Source: Clostridia bacterium (GTDB lineage: Bacteria > Bacillota > Clostridia > Christensenellales > Aristaeellaceae). From it: a stretch of DNA of 57,198 nt. Below the pieces are notes generated by a model. The model was given only the letters and a program-made list of their open reading frames with translations. It did no database searches and was not told the origin of the DNA. Positions 40,806-49,852 of the stretch are shown here, piece by piece (the stretch's first letter is position 1; each line of letters begins with the position of its first letter). The translations under genes were made by a program, and so were the position numbers. The stretch lies in assembly GCA_017526525.1 (NCBI GenBank), contig JAFXRG010000032.1:1-57198 (forward strand). Reading direction: 5' to 3'.

Positions 40806-41927
40806 TTGCTGAAAAGCCTGACCTGGAAGTTTTTCCGTTACATGGTGCCCTCTGTGGCGCCGAATGTTAAAAATGACATCGACCGAAAAAGTCTCAGGAG
40901 TATCTTTTTCATCGCTGTCGTCGTGCTGTTTTTTGAAACGGCATCCGTCATTCCCTTTCTTCTCGCGAACCTGAATCGTATGGATCATCACGATTTAGTC
41001 AGCCTGTGCTGCGTCTGCTTTTGCATCGTTCTCTGCGGAGCCGCCCTGTTTTTTTCCCGGAGGCTGTCCCGGAACGCGGATCTCCGGCACAGCAGCTTTT
41101 TTATTTTCAAAATCACGTTCTTTGTTCTTTTTACCGTCTGGGCCATCTTTGTCGATATCCGCCATTACAAAATCGGTAATCAGATGCTGTCCTTCTTTGT
41201 TGTAAACCTGATCATGGTCTGCTTTGTTATTTTCAGGCCCTGGCTCGGAACCATCCTGGTGAGCGCTTCCTATGCGGGCCTCTATCTGTCCGCGTATTCC
41301 ATCGACAAGGCCGCCGGAATTCAGCCGCTGAACTTTATCATGCTGGCTGTCGCGTCCGTCGCCTGCAATGCAATCCGCTGCCACGCCCAGATCAACAGTT
41401 CCAGCCAGACAATCCGCCTGAAGGAAGCCAACGCGGCGCTGAAAGCGGCCAGCCGCCGGGACGGGCTGACCAGGCTCCTGAATCGTCTTGCGCTGGAGGA
41501 TGACGCTGAAAAGCTTACCGGCCGCAAAATGACGGTTTTCATGGTGGATATCAATTATTTCAAGGAAATCAATGACCGTTACGGGCACGCGGCCGGGGAC
41601 GCAATCCTGAGACAAGCCAGCGAGGAACTGCTCCACCTGTATCCCGGCGCCCATTATTACCGTTACGGCGGAGATGAGTTCCTGGTACTGACCTATAAGA
41701 TGCCGGAAGAAAACTACGGTTCCGATACCTATGATTTCACCGTTCCGAAGTATAAGGCAAAAATTCTCCTCTCCATCGGAAACGCCCAGGGATGTCCCGC
41801 TTCCTATGATGAGTTGTTTGCCCTGATTTCCGAAGCGGACAAGGCGCTTTATATTACAAAGCAGCGCACGCATTCGGTGGAATTCGGAGGGCATGAGCGC
41901 CGGAAAAGCAGAGGTGTGAACCATTGA
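40806..41927 (+). CDS. Membrane-bound diguanylate cyclase (GGDEF)
   Basis: Predicted c-di-GMP synthase of 373 residues. About six membrane helices (about 35-190) form an N-terminal sensor, then a short coiled region and a GGDEF domain (about 210-365) with intact YRYGGDEF. No RxxD inhibitory site precedes it. I prefer the TTG at 40806 because GGAGGT lies 10 bases upstream; an ATG at 40788 has no site and almost no leader, and an ATG at 40842 would be shorter. Its stop overlaps the deformylase start (TTGA). Second c-di-GMP enzyme within 4 kb. Confidence 0.9.
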   Translation: MLKSLTWKFFRYMVPSVAPNVKNDIDRKSLRSIFFIAVVVLFFETASVIPFLLANLNRMDHHDLVSLCCVCFCIVLCGAALFFSRRLSRNADLRHSSFFIFKITFFVLFTVWAIFVDIRHYKIGNQMLSFFVVNLIMVCFVIFRPWLGTILVSASYAGLYLSAYSIDKAAGIQPLNFIMLAVASVACNAIRCHAQINSSSQTIRLKEANAALKAASRRDGLTRLLNRLALEDDAEKLTGRKMTVFMVDINYFKEINDRYGHAAGDAILRQASEELLHLYPGAHYYRYGGDEFLVLTYKMPEENYGSDTYDFTVPKYKAKILLSIGNAQGCPASYDELFALISEADKALYITKQRTHSVEFGGHERRKSRGVNH

Positions 41928-42334
41928 TCCGTGAAATTGTCCATGATCCGGTTTTTCTGAGCCGAAAATCCACGCAGGCTTCCCGGGCGGATCTTCCCAT
42001 CGCGGCGGATCTGATCGATACGCTCCGGGCCAACCTGGATCACTGTGTCGGCCTGGCCGCCAATATGATCGGCCGCACGAAACGGATCATCGTGATTGCC
42101 AACGGCCCGCTGATCATTGCCATGCTGAATCCGAAAATCCTCAGCAAGTCCGAAGAATACGAAACCGAGGAAGGCTGCCTTTCCCTGGAAGGAACGCGAA
42201 AAACAAAGCGCTACAAGTGCATCCGCATCTCCTGGCAGGACCTGCAGATGCAGGAACACATCGCCATTCTTGACGGATTCCAGGCACAGATCGTTCAGCA
42301 TGAAATCGACCATTGCAACGGTATCCTGATCTGA
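41924..42334 (+). CDS. def: Peptide deformylase, short clostridial type
   Basis: Removes the formyl group from new proteins. 136 residues, shorter than the usual 150-190. Metal motif 2 (EEGCLSLEG, Cys85) and motif 3 (QHEIDH, His126, Glu127, His130) are intact. Motif 1 reads GLAANMIG where most deformylases have GLAAPQVG, so the usual Gln is a Met (residue 48); the same change is seen in other small clostridial deformylases. The TTG start overlaps the GGDEF stop (TTGA), with AGAGG about seven bases upstream. It may be a second deformylase or have another role. Confidence 0.9.
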   Translation: MIREIVHDPVFLSRKSTQASRADLPIAADLIDTLRANLDHCVGLAANMIGRTKRIIVIANGPLIIAMLNPKILSKSEEYETEEGCLSLEGTRKTKRYKCIRISWQDLQMQEHIAILDGFQAQIVQHEIDHCNGILI

Positions 42335-42372
42335 AAAAAACCGGTTCCGTTCCCGGATACCGGTTTTTCTTT
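42334..42372. terminator. Bidirectional terminator after def
   Basis: AAAAACCGGT and ACCGGTTTTT form a 10-bp stem with a 13-base loop, flanked by A and T runs. It can also stop the leftward deacetylase message. Confidence 0.88.
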
Positions 42373-42439
42373 ATATCTGCATGAATTCACAGGGCGGCAG
42401 GATATTGCGTTTAAAACAGCTTTTCCCACCTTCATGATG

Positions 42440-43276
42440 TCAGAAAGCTACCGTCTGTCCCGCGGGAACATATACTTGTTTTTCTCCGTACACGAACCAC
42501 AAATCGCAGGCCGAAGGGTTTTCGCAGACCGTCATGGCCGTATTGAACCTGAGCCGGCTGAAAGCCTCGCAGTAATCATAAATCTCAATGTTCGTCGCAT
42601 ACCAGATATCCGGTTTTCCGCTGACTGCCGCGGCAAACTCTTCCAGCACATTCCAGTTGCTGCAGGCTTCAAACTCATAGCTGTGTCCCCACAGGTAGAA
42701 AAGCATCGGATCCCACCAGTCCCGGATCCCCACAAACCGTTCCGCAAGCTCCATCAGCCGGGGATCGTTATGATGGCAGGTAGCCGGCAGCCTGAGCCAG
42801 TCCTGGGGAAGATGAAAATCATGGGTGCTGTTCACGGTTCGCGCATAGCAGATCCCGCAGCTTTTCAGAACCGATACGCTCCGGTCGTCATACGCGCCGT
42901 AGGGATAGGCAAATCCCCGGATTACTTTGCCGAAAATGGCTTCCAGTTCCTTCCGGTCCCGGAGAACTTCCTCCGCGGCAAGATTGGCCGGCAGTCCCAC
43001 CAGCGAAGCATGGGTGTACGCATGGGCGGCGATTTCCCAGCTGCTCTTTGCATAAACCTCTTTCAGCCGCTGCAGGGGCATCCGCCTGTGAACGGTTCCC
43101 GGGGCGTAGGTGACATCTTCCGGCGGGAAGCATCCGCTGTTAATGTTGAACGTCCCTTTCAGTCCGAACTTTTCGACGATCCCGATCAGTCTCTCGTCCT
43201 GTTCCACTCCATCGTCATAACTCAGGGTCAGCGCCTTCGGCAAGCCTCCCGGAAAACGCATGATCAGATTGGCCAT
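42440..43276 (-). CDS. Polysaccharide deacetylase family protein (NodB fold)
   Basis: 278 residues with a NodB-type carbohydrate esterase core. Motif 1 SYDDG (residues 19-23, catalytic and metal Asp), a metal-binding AHAYTHA stretch near 84-90 and a later AYPYGAYD motif are visible. No signal peptide or membrane helix, so it is cytosolic, unlike cell-wall deacetylases; it may act on an intracellular sugar or small molecule. ATG with AAAGGAG upstream. Monocistronic. Confidence 0.88.
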   Translation of the reverse strand: MANLIMRFPGGLPKALTLSYDDGVEQDERLIGIVEKFGLKGTFNINSGCFPPEDVTYAPGTVHRRMPLQRLKEVYAKSSWEIAAHAYTHASLVGLPANLAAEEVLRDRKELEAIFGKVIRGFAYPYGAYDDRSVSVLKSCGICYARTVNSTHDFHLPQDWLRLPATCHHNDPRLMELAERFVGIRDWWDPMLFYLWGHSYEFEACSNWNVLEEFAAAVSGKPDIWYATNIEIYDYCEAFSRLRFNTAMTVCENPSACDLWFVYGEKQVYVPAGQTVAF

Positions 43277-43401
43277 AACCGTTTTCTCCTTTGTTATTGA
43301 TTTCAGTATATCGTATATCGCTCCTTCAAACGGGATTGATTGTACTACAGCCCATGCACGAAGGAAAGGCCCCCGTTTTCACGGGACCGCCGGAAGAAGG
43401 A

Positions 43402-43603
43402 ATGACGGACCGGAATGTGGAATACCCATACAAAGCGAAAATTCTCTCTCCTTCCAGGGCGAAAAAGCGAAGGATCCATCCTCTTTACCTACGCCGTCTC
43501 CACGGCCGGAATCGCCATGGCCATGGTGAACGCCGCCTGGTCTTCCGATATCCTGCTGGAAGAGGCCTGCGAAGGTATGGTGCAGGCCCTCCGGTGGAAA
43601 TAA
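43402..43603 (+). pseudogene. Possible frameshifted gene remnant
   Basis: In the 338-base gap between the deacetylase and proS, two short frames look like parts of one product: MTDRNVEYPYKAKILSP from 43402, then FTYAVSTAGIAMAMVNAAW to LRWK ending at 43603 in another frame. Codon choice in the second part is as GC-rich at third positions as in real genes here. I do not recognise the protein and there is no clear ribosome binding site. Outside this I see nothing in the gap. Confidence 0.3.
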
Positions 43604-43614
43604 TCCCGCAGGAA

Positions 43615-45342
43615 TTACAGCCGGCACTCCAGCCGGGCCAGGGCATCTTCCACAAAGCGAACCGCAAAGTCCTCCGCTTCGTCTGCCGGCACAAGTTCTT
43701 TCACCGTCTTGTCCCGGGTTGTAATCTCAATGGTGCCGTTCTTCAGTCCCTTGGGGCTGACCACCATGCGCAGCGGAACCCCGAACAGGTCCGCGTCGGA
43801 GAACATCACGCCGGCGGATACAGCCCGGTCATCCCACAGTACCTCGATTCCACGTGCTGTCAGGGCATCGTACATCTTCCGGCTCATTTCAACCACTTCC
43901 GGCTGGTCCGCCCGCAGTGAGCAGATCTGAACATGCCAGGGAGCAATGCTCATGGGCCAGATCGGGCCGTAATCATCATGATGCGCCTCGCAGACAGAAG
44001 CCGCCAGGCGCCCCACGCCGATGCCGTAGCAGCCCATGATCGGATGCTTCAGGCTTCCGTCCTGGTCCACATAGGTCATGTCCATGGACTCCGTATATTT
44101 CGTTCCCAGCTGGAAGATGTTGCCTACCTCGATCCCGCGGCGGATATAGACGGAAGGCCTGCCGCAGGCCGGGCAGATCCCGCCGTCAAAAGCCTTGGCC
44201 ACATCCGTGTATTCCACTTCGCCGATATCCCGCACAATGTTGAAGCCGATGTAGTGCCGGTCCGTTTCACAGGCGCCGGTGGCCAGCCACTCAATCCCCT
44301 TCAGGGAGCGGTCATACACCACGGTAACCCCTTCCGGCAAGCCGATGGGGCCTGTGAATCCCGCATGGATGCCGCTGTCTTCCGTAACCACCGCCGGATG
44401 CACTTCCGTCTTCAGGAGGTTGCGCAGTTTGGTTTCGTTCACATCCAGGTCCCCGCGAATAAACACAACCACGAAGGAATCGTCCGTGTTGCGCTGGTAC
44501 ATCACAGCCTTGCAGGTCTGCCGGGGCTGGATCTTCAGGAAATCGCACAGTTCGTCAATGGTTTTGACGTCCGGCGTATCCACCTTTTCCAGCGGCGCCG
44601 CCTCGCCCGGATCATTGGTCATCAGGCAGGGGGCCGCCTCCATATTGGCGCGGTAATCGCATTCGCGGCACAGCACAATCGTGTCCTCGCCCACATCCGT
44701 CAGCAGCATGTATTCATGGCTCACTTTTCCGCCCATCATGCCGCTGTCGCTGGCCACCGCCACCACCTCCGGCACGCCGCAGCGCGCATAGATGCGGTTG
44801 TAGGCCTCATAGCAGCGCATATAGTACTTTTCCAGGTCTTCCTGGGAAGTATGGAAGGAATAGGCATCCTTCATCGTAAATTCGCGCACGCGGATCAGGC
44901 CACCGCGGCAGCGGGGCTCGTCCCGGAATTTCGTCTGGATCTGATAAATCATAAACGGATATTGCGTGTAGGAATCCGCCACATCCGTCATCAGCTGCAC
45001 AGAGGCTTCCTCGTGGGTCATGCCCAGCACCATGTCCGCCCCGGAACGGTCCCTGAACCGAAGCAGTTCCGGGCCGATGGACTCAAACCGTCCGGATTTG
45101 CGCCACAGGTCCGCAGGCATCGCAACCGGGAAAAGAACCTCCTGGCCGTCAATGCGGTTCATCTCCTGCCGGATGATGTTTTCGATTTTCGAAGTGATAC
45201 GCTTCGTAATGGGAAGCAGCGTAAAAATACCGTTGCCCACCGGTTTGATATAGCCTCCGCGGATCATCAGCGCCTGGCTGGCAATCTGGCAATCCGCCGG
45301 GGTTTCCTTATAGCGCTTGGACACAAGATTTCTGACCTTCAT
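43615..45342 (-). CDS. proS: Prolyl-tRNA synthetase, bacterial type
   Basis: Charges tRNA-Pro. 575 residues, matching the bacterial type with an inserted editing domain between motifs 2 and 3. Class II features include the N-terminal ALMIRGGYIKP, motif 2 around FRDEPRCRGGLIRVREF, the editing domain (about 225-390) and motif 3 near GCYGIGVGRLAAS, with the anticodon domain at the C terminus. ATG with GGAGGT upstream. No T-box precedes it; the leader has only a simple AATCCGGC/GCCGGATT hairpin at 45381-45402. Single gene with its own promoter. Confidence 0.97.
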   Translation of the reverse strand: MKVRNLVSKRYKETPADCQIASQALMIRGGYIKPVGNGIFTLLPITKRITSKIENIIRQEMNRIDGQEVLFPVAMPADLWRKSGRFESIGPELLRFRDRSGADMVLGMTHEEASVQLMTDVADSYTQYPFMIYQIQTKFRDEPRCRGGLIRVREFTMKDAYSFHTSQEDLEKYYMRCYEAYNRIYARCGVPEVVAVASDSGMMGGKVSHEYMLLTDVGEDTIVLCRECDYRANMEAAPCLMTNDPGEAAPLEKVDTPDVKTIDELCDFLKIQPRQTCKAVMYQRNTDDSFVVVFIRGDLDVNETKLRNLLKTEVHPAVVTEDSGIHAGFTGPIGLPEGVTVVYDRSLKGIEWLATGACETDRHYIGFNIVRDIGEVEYTDVAKAFDGGICPACGRPSVYIRRGIEVGNIFQLGTKYTESMDMTYVDQDGSLKHPIMGCYGIGVGRLAASVCEAHHDDYGPIWPMSIAPWHVQICSLRADQPEVVEMSRKMYDALTARGIEVLWDDRAVSAGVMFSDADLFGVPLRMVVSPKGLKNGTIEITTRDKTVKELVPADEAEDFAVRFVEDALARLECRL

Positions 45343-45410
45343 TTTGCAACCTCCGCCGTTTCATACCCCTCCGTGATACAAATCCGGCAGGGCCGCCGGA
45401 TTTCCGGAAC

Positions 45411-45439
45411 AGTATAGCGTGGATTCAGCTTTCTGGCAA
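45411..45439 (-). promoter_or_regulatory. Promoter of proS
   Basis: On the minus strand TTGCCA (45439-45434) and TATACT (45416-45411) are 17 bases apart, about 70 bases before the proS ATG. Confidence 0.75.
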
Positions 45440-45483
45440 CTGTATCGGTACGGCAGCCTTCCAAAAAAAGGATGGAATCCCGT

Positions 45484-45514
45484 CCGCGGTTCCCGTGAAC
45501 TGCGGCCTTTTTTT
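45484..45514 (+). terminator. Terminator-like hairpin with no obvious gene
   Basis: CCGCGGTTC and GAACTGCGG form a 9-bp stem (one G-T pair) with a CCGT loop, followed by CCTTTTTTT on the plus strand. No plus-strand gene ends here, so it marks either a small unannotated transcript or read-through control upstream of proS. Confidence 0.5.
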
Positions 45515-45587
45515 ATCCTTCCCGGCATTGCAGCATACCGGAGAAGGAATTGCAATTCCCGTTGCCGCCCGGAAGCGGAAAAGCGCG

Positions 45588-46856
45588 TCAGTCACCCGGA
45601 TGCTGAAAAAATCTTTGATAAATGATTTGCGCGTTTTCGCGCGGCAGCTTTGTTCCGGTGTCCACCGTCAGATCGTATCCGGTTTTCGGAAACAGGTATT
45701 CCGCGGATGATTCAGCCGACCCGATGCACCGGTCCCCCCGTGCCTGTTCCCTTTCCCGCAGCACTTCCGGGGCGCAGGTGACCTGTACCGTACGCAGGGG
45801 GTATGCGTGCAGCATTTCCTTCAGCTGCCGGAAGATCCGTTCGCTTGTGATCACATGATCCGCAATGACGCCGGCTCCCCCTCCCAGGACCTCCAGCATC
45901 CGTTCGCACAGATCGCCTGAAACAGCGTAAACATCTTCCTCATAAATGGTTTCCATCGGATTGGATTTCATGAAATCATCAATTGAAACCACCTCATAGT
46001 TCCCGGCTTCCTGCTCCCTGATCAGCTTCTGCAGTTCCCCGCCCAGGGTGGATTTACCGCTGCTGGAAGGACCGTTCAGCAGGATAACCTGCCTGCCGGA
46101 GGAAACGCCGCCGCACAGCCGGCTCAGCGCCGTGTATTCCCGCAGATACATGCCGCGCCGCATCTCGTCCGTATCCGCATAAGAGGCGTGCTCCGAAAAA
46201 ATCCGGATTATTTCGTCCGGCGGAAGCCACCGGGGTTCCATGCCCGTTTCCTTTTCACGCTGTGTCAGGTGAATGGCGGTTTCTCCGATGATTTCACCGA
46301 AGAAGTACCGGTTCACCCACTTGAAATCCTCATAGTATTCGTCAATTTCCATTACGCAGTCCGTCGGGCGGATCTTGAAGCCTGTTTCTTCCGCAACTTC
46401 CCGGATGCAGCATTGGCGTTCATCCTCACCGGCCTCGAGTCCGCCTCCCGGAAGCATCCATTGTCCGGTGGCCGTTTCATAGGACAGCAAAAGCCGGTGA
46501 TCACGGAAAATAATCCCCCGGCATGCCGTGCGGGTTTTGTCCCATTTCCCGAAATAGTTATCGCCGACAATGGGAACGATTCTCCTGTATTCGTTCCGCA
46601 GTGCAGTCATATGCTCAACGATGTCCTCATTCCAGGAGATCAGTGACGGAAGCTTCGCGCACGGAAACTCCGCGCACAGTCCGCAGAACTGAACATGATG
46701 ATCCCTTGTGCAGGCATGCACCTTACACCTGCCGGACTCCGCCCATTCCGGTACGCGCCCGTCCGCCTCCATGCAGCCGGGGCACCTGCCGTCCGCCTTT
46801 TGGGGGCATCCGGCGCAGCATTCGCCGCAGGCTGTAATCCCTGAAAAGTCTGTCAT
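45588..46856 (-). CDS. DUF3795 - Nudix hydrolase - P-loop kinase fusion protein
   Basis: 422 residues with three apparent modules. Residues 1-95 are a cysteine-rich DUF3795-like domain (Cys at 10, 13, 14, 17, 25, 28, 44, 49, 58, 61 and 66), probably binding zinc or an iron-sulfur cluster. Residues 105-215 are a Nudix domain with a full box (Gly138, Glu144, REVAEETGF 152-160). Residues 255-422 are a P-loop kinase-like domain starting VILLNGPSSSGKST (257-270), similar to chloramphenicol phosphotransferase-type kinases. ATG with GGAG about 10 bases upstream. Single gene. The combination suggests nucleotide or drug modification and clean-up, but no function can be assigned. Confidence 0.88.
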   Translation of the reverse strand: MTDFSGITACGECCAGCPQKADGRCPGCMEADGRVPEWAESGRCKVHACTRDHHVQFCGLCAEFPCAKLPSLISWNEDIVEHMTALRNEYRRIVPIVGDNYFGKWDKTRTACRGIIFRDHRLLLSYETATGQWMLPGGGLEAGEDERQCCIREVAEETGFKIRPTDCVMEIDEYYEDFKWVNRYFFGEIIGETAIHLTQREKETGMEPRWLPPDEIIRIFSEHASYADTDEMRRGMYLREYTALSRLCGGVSSGRQVILLNGPSSSGKSTLGGELQKLIREQEAGNYEVVSIDDFMKSNPMETIYEEDVYAVSGDLCERMLEVLGGGAGVIADHVITSERIFRQLKEMLHAYPLRTVQVTCAPEVLREREQARGDRCIGSAESSAEYLFPKTGYDLTVDTGTKLPRENAQIIYQRFFQHPGD

Positions 46857-46958
46857 CCTTCATAAACTCCTGTCCGTTTATTTTCCGGGATTGCAATGTT
46901 CCCCTGTGCCGCCTCTTCCCCCGGGATGTCCCCCGGTTCTGTTATCCCTGCCTGATGA

Positions 46959-49826
46959 TTACGGCGAGGTTCCGCCTTCCTGTTCCGTTTTTCCGGCAGT
47001 CTGGAAATGGATAAGCTGCTCTCCGGGATGGATTCCCCTGCCGGCTGTCAGTTCTGCCAGAACGCTGGTTCCGCCTTCTCCGGTATAAATCCCTTTTTCA
47101 CATTGATACGGATCAAAGTCCAGTACCCCCCTGCCGATTTCCTCTCCCGTATCCGCATTCCAGAGAATGTAGGAAACGCTGACCGGCTTTTCCATCGGTT
47201 CAGACAGAGCCACAGGAATATAGTTGGGCAATCCTGCCGGCTTTGAAACAGAGGCGTTCTCCCTGAACCCCACGGTTGCCTTTTCACGGTCCCTGAAGGG
47301 CTCTTCCTCAAAGCTGGCGTACTCATCTCCGACAGCCCGGATAAAATCATCATAGCCGACAGCCTTGCCGCGGACGGAGAAGACCCTGTTGTGCTTTTTT
47401 ACTTTCCCGGCGAGAAACCGGTTGCCGGATGCCGTCATCCGGTAAAACGATTCAAAGGGAGGAAGGTCAGCCGCTTTCGTTTCGGGCCCGGGCAAAATGA
47501 AAGTGTTGTCTGTCAGAACCGTATCCTTCCAGGAAAGGCCCGGCCCGCCCTGGTTGATCCTGCCCCGGTTGTTGCCGTCATACCGCACCTCGGTTCCCCA
47601 GTAGGTGATCAACGGATGGCTGCGGGTCGCCAGGATATTATGGGTAACGATCGTTCCTTCCGAATTGGCAAAACGAATTCCTCCCCCGGTATTATTGCGG
47701 ATCTGGATTCCAAAAGGATTGATTTCCGTGTGGACGCTGATTTCCGTTTCATTGCCGGTGAAACTGTTTCCGTCGATATCCACATTCCAGTTCGAGTTGT
47801 CGATCCACAGGTCGTTGTCATGGTTGCTGCTGAAGCGGTTCCGGCGGACAATCACATTCTTCATGAACATCATTTTCAGGGTAGCCGGGTCAGGCGCATC
47901 GTATTCGCCCCAGTCCACCTTCCAGCCCGTACGGGTAAACTCACAGTTTTCAATTACAATGTTCATTGAGCGGAATCCTGCCTGTATCGCCCCGTACCCG
48001 TTACGGTCAAACCGGCATCGGCGTATCATGATATCTTCCGCGATTCTTTCCCCGGTCCCGTGTTCAATCTCCAGCCCCTGGCCGTTGGCATTGTTGAAAG
48101 TACAGTCTTCAATCAGCATGTGCCTGGCCGTCCCTGTTTTGACCATGCCGGAATGAATCGTTGTGGCGCAGCCGGTAAAAGTCAGCCCGCGCAGCACGAT
48201 ATATTCATGGCTGTTGCAATTCATCAGGTACGCTTCCCCGTTGTTTCCCCTGCCTGTACCCAGGTCCGGGATTTCCGCCGTAAAACTTTCCGGCGCTTTT
48301 CCCGTCATCACATAGACACAGTTTTCTTCCGTATCCAGGTAATAGCTGTCCGTCTGCAGTTTCGACAGCCCGGATACCGGCTTCATCGGCTGACCGTCAA
48401 TATACAGCATATCTGTACGGCAGGCAAATTCGTTGCCGGATGTATTGTATACAGGGAAAGTGCGGCTCCATTCATGAACGTATACGTCAGGCAGGCCGGC
48501 CGCCTTCCAGTTTCCGAGAACGGTCGAACCTGTAATGATAACCTCTCCGGGTTTTTCCGCTTCTATGATCACCGGCCGGAGCTCTGTACCGTCCGCCGTG
48601 AGTTCAATACCGGCTTCTCTGTAGAGCCCCTGCATGATCACCACCCGCGTACCTGGGTTTTGTACTGATTCAACCCCTTTCCGGATCGTTGCAAACGGTG
48701 CCTCTCTTGTGCCGGGATTGCCGTCATCGCCTTTTTCGCCGTCCACATAGTATACTGTCGTGCTCTCCTGCCGGCTTCCGGCCGTACGGTAAACCCACAT
48801 ATCCCGTTCAAAATCTCCCAGCGCCTCTATGTCCTCCGCGCCAAGCGCTTCGCCATAGATACGGATGTCATCCACAGCGCCGTCAAGAAACCGGCCTGCT
48901 TCATTTCCGGCGCCGATCCGGATCCCGTTCAGTACAGGAGCTTCAGCTTTTGTAAAGCTTTGTTCCGAATCACGTTTTCCGGAATTATAAAATGTTACTG
49001 TTCTATTTCCGGGATTGTATACCACAGCCACGTGAATCCAGCAGTGTTCGGAAGGATGGCAGGTCCAGTCGTTTGCCCGGTCCGCAAAAGTGTATTCATA
49101 TTCGTAATACCGTTGGTTATTCGCATACAGGCTGTCCTGCCCATATGTCCCGCCTTCGTTTCCTTCCACGGAAAAAACAAGCTTTGTGTTGTTGCTGCCC
49201 GGGTCCGTTTCGGCCGGGTCTTCAGCAGCATGCGGTGGGATTCCTGTATGTACCAGTTTCAGTGTTACCCGTCCTGTACCGGCAGCGGAGTCCAGGAGCA
49301 CGGTCTCCCTGGGCGCGTCTGTATTTTCCCGGGTCTGCACATCTCTGAGCTTTACCCAGCAGGAAATCGTCAGCGCATCCAGCCGCCCCAGGTCCGGAGC
49401 TGACAGGCAGGTATCTGTTCCGGAAAAATGCAGGGCTTTCCCCAGGCCGGAACGGCCGTCAGTCAGTGAGGCGCTTCCGGAACCGGAAATCTTTCCAATT
49501 CCCGGAATGCAGCCCGTACTGACAATCGGGTCGTCAATCGTCTCCATTCCGTCAAAAGTAAAGTTTACCAGCGGTGATTGCTTTACTTCGTGGAAACCGT
49601 AAAATGCGTATTCTTTCACATTCCCGCGGTCAAATTCAGGCATCTGGCGGTGACCGGCGCTGTCTCCCCAGGCAATCTGCACTTCATCATCACTGCTTCC
49701 CATTGTGTTCTCATCCCCCGTATTCCCGCCTGGGCCTGCCGGCCCGCGTATAACCAGAAAAACGATAACGGCAGCCAGGACCGTCACAGACAGCAGAATA
49801 ATAAGGTTTCTTTTTTTCATGAACAT
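46959..49826 (-). CDS. Membrane-anchored LamG / right-handed beta-helix protein
   Basis: Large surface protein of 955 residues. One N-terminal membrane helix (about 7-27) anchors it; a low-complexity Gly/Asp linker follows. Residues about 85-335 form a LamG/concanavalin-like domain (LGKALHFSGTD, ISCWVKL, VAVVYNPG). Residues about 355-760 start with YYVDGEKGDDGNPGTREAPFAT and continue with repeated short Asn-rich turns typical of right-handed parallel beta-helix proteins that bind or cut polysaccharide. The last about 150 residues are unassigned. ATG at 49826 with GGAGAG upstream. A carbohydrate-active enzyme or adhesin is likely. No polysaccharide utilisation genes are adjacent. Confidence 0.85.
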   Translation of the reverse strand: MFMKKRNLIILLSVTVLAAVIVFLVIRGPAGPGGNTGDENTMGSSDDEVQIAWGDSAGHRQMPEFDRGNVKEYAFYGFHEVKQSPLVNFTFDGMETIDDPIVSTGCIPGIGKISGSGSASLTDGRSGLGKALHFSGTDTCLSAPDLGRLDALTISCWVKLRDVQTRENTDAPRETVLLDSAAGTGRVTLKLVHTGIPPHAAEDPAETDPGSNNTKLVFSVEGNEGGTYGQDSLYANNQRYYEYEYTFADRANDWTCHPSEHCWIHVAVVYNPGNRTVTFYNSGKRDSEQSFTKAEAPVLNGIRIGAGNEAGRFLDGAVDDIRIYGEALGAEDIEALGDFERDMWVYRTAGSRQESTTVYYVDGEKGDDGNPGTREAPFATIRKGVESVQNPGTRVVIMQGLYREAGIELTADGTELRPVIIEAEKPGEVIITGSTVLGNWKAAGLPDVYVHEWSRTFPVYNTSGNEFACRTDMLYIDGQPMKPVSGLSKLQTDSYYLDTEENCVYVMTGKAPESFTAEIPDLGTGRGNNGEAYLMNCNSHEYIVLRGLTFTGCATTIHSGMVKTGTARHMLIEDCTFNNANGQGLEIEHGTGERIAEDIMIRRCRFDRNGYGAIQAGFRSMNIVIENCEFTRTGWKVDWGEYDAPDPATLKMMFMKNVIVRRNRFSSNHDNDLWIDNSNWNVDIDGNSFTGNETEISVHTEINPFGIQIRNNTGGGIRFANSEGTIVTHNILATRSHPLITYWGTEVRYDGNNRGRINQGGPGLSWKDTVLTDNTFILPGPETKAADLPPFESFYRMTASGNRFLAGKVKKHNRVFSVRGKAVGYDDFIRAVGDEYASFEEEPFRDREKATVGFRENASVSKPAGLPNYIPVALSEPMEKPVSVSYILWNADTGEEIGRGVLDFDPYQCEKGIYTGEGGTSVLAELTAGRGIHPGEQLIHFQTAGKTEQEGGTSP

Positions 49827-49852
49827 TTTTATCTCTCTCCATTGAGCATTCT

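Noticed and set aside
45343-45440. T-box before proS
   Set aside because: The leader has only one simple hairpin and no GGTGG-ACCGCG element.
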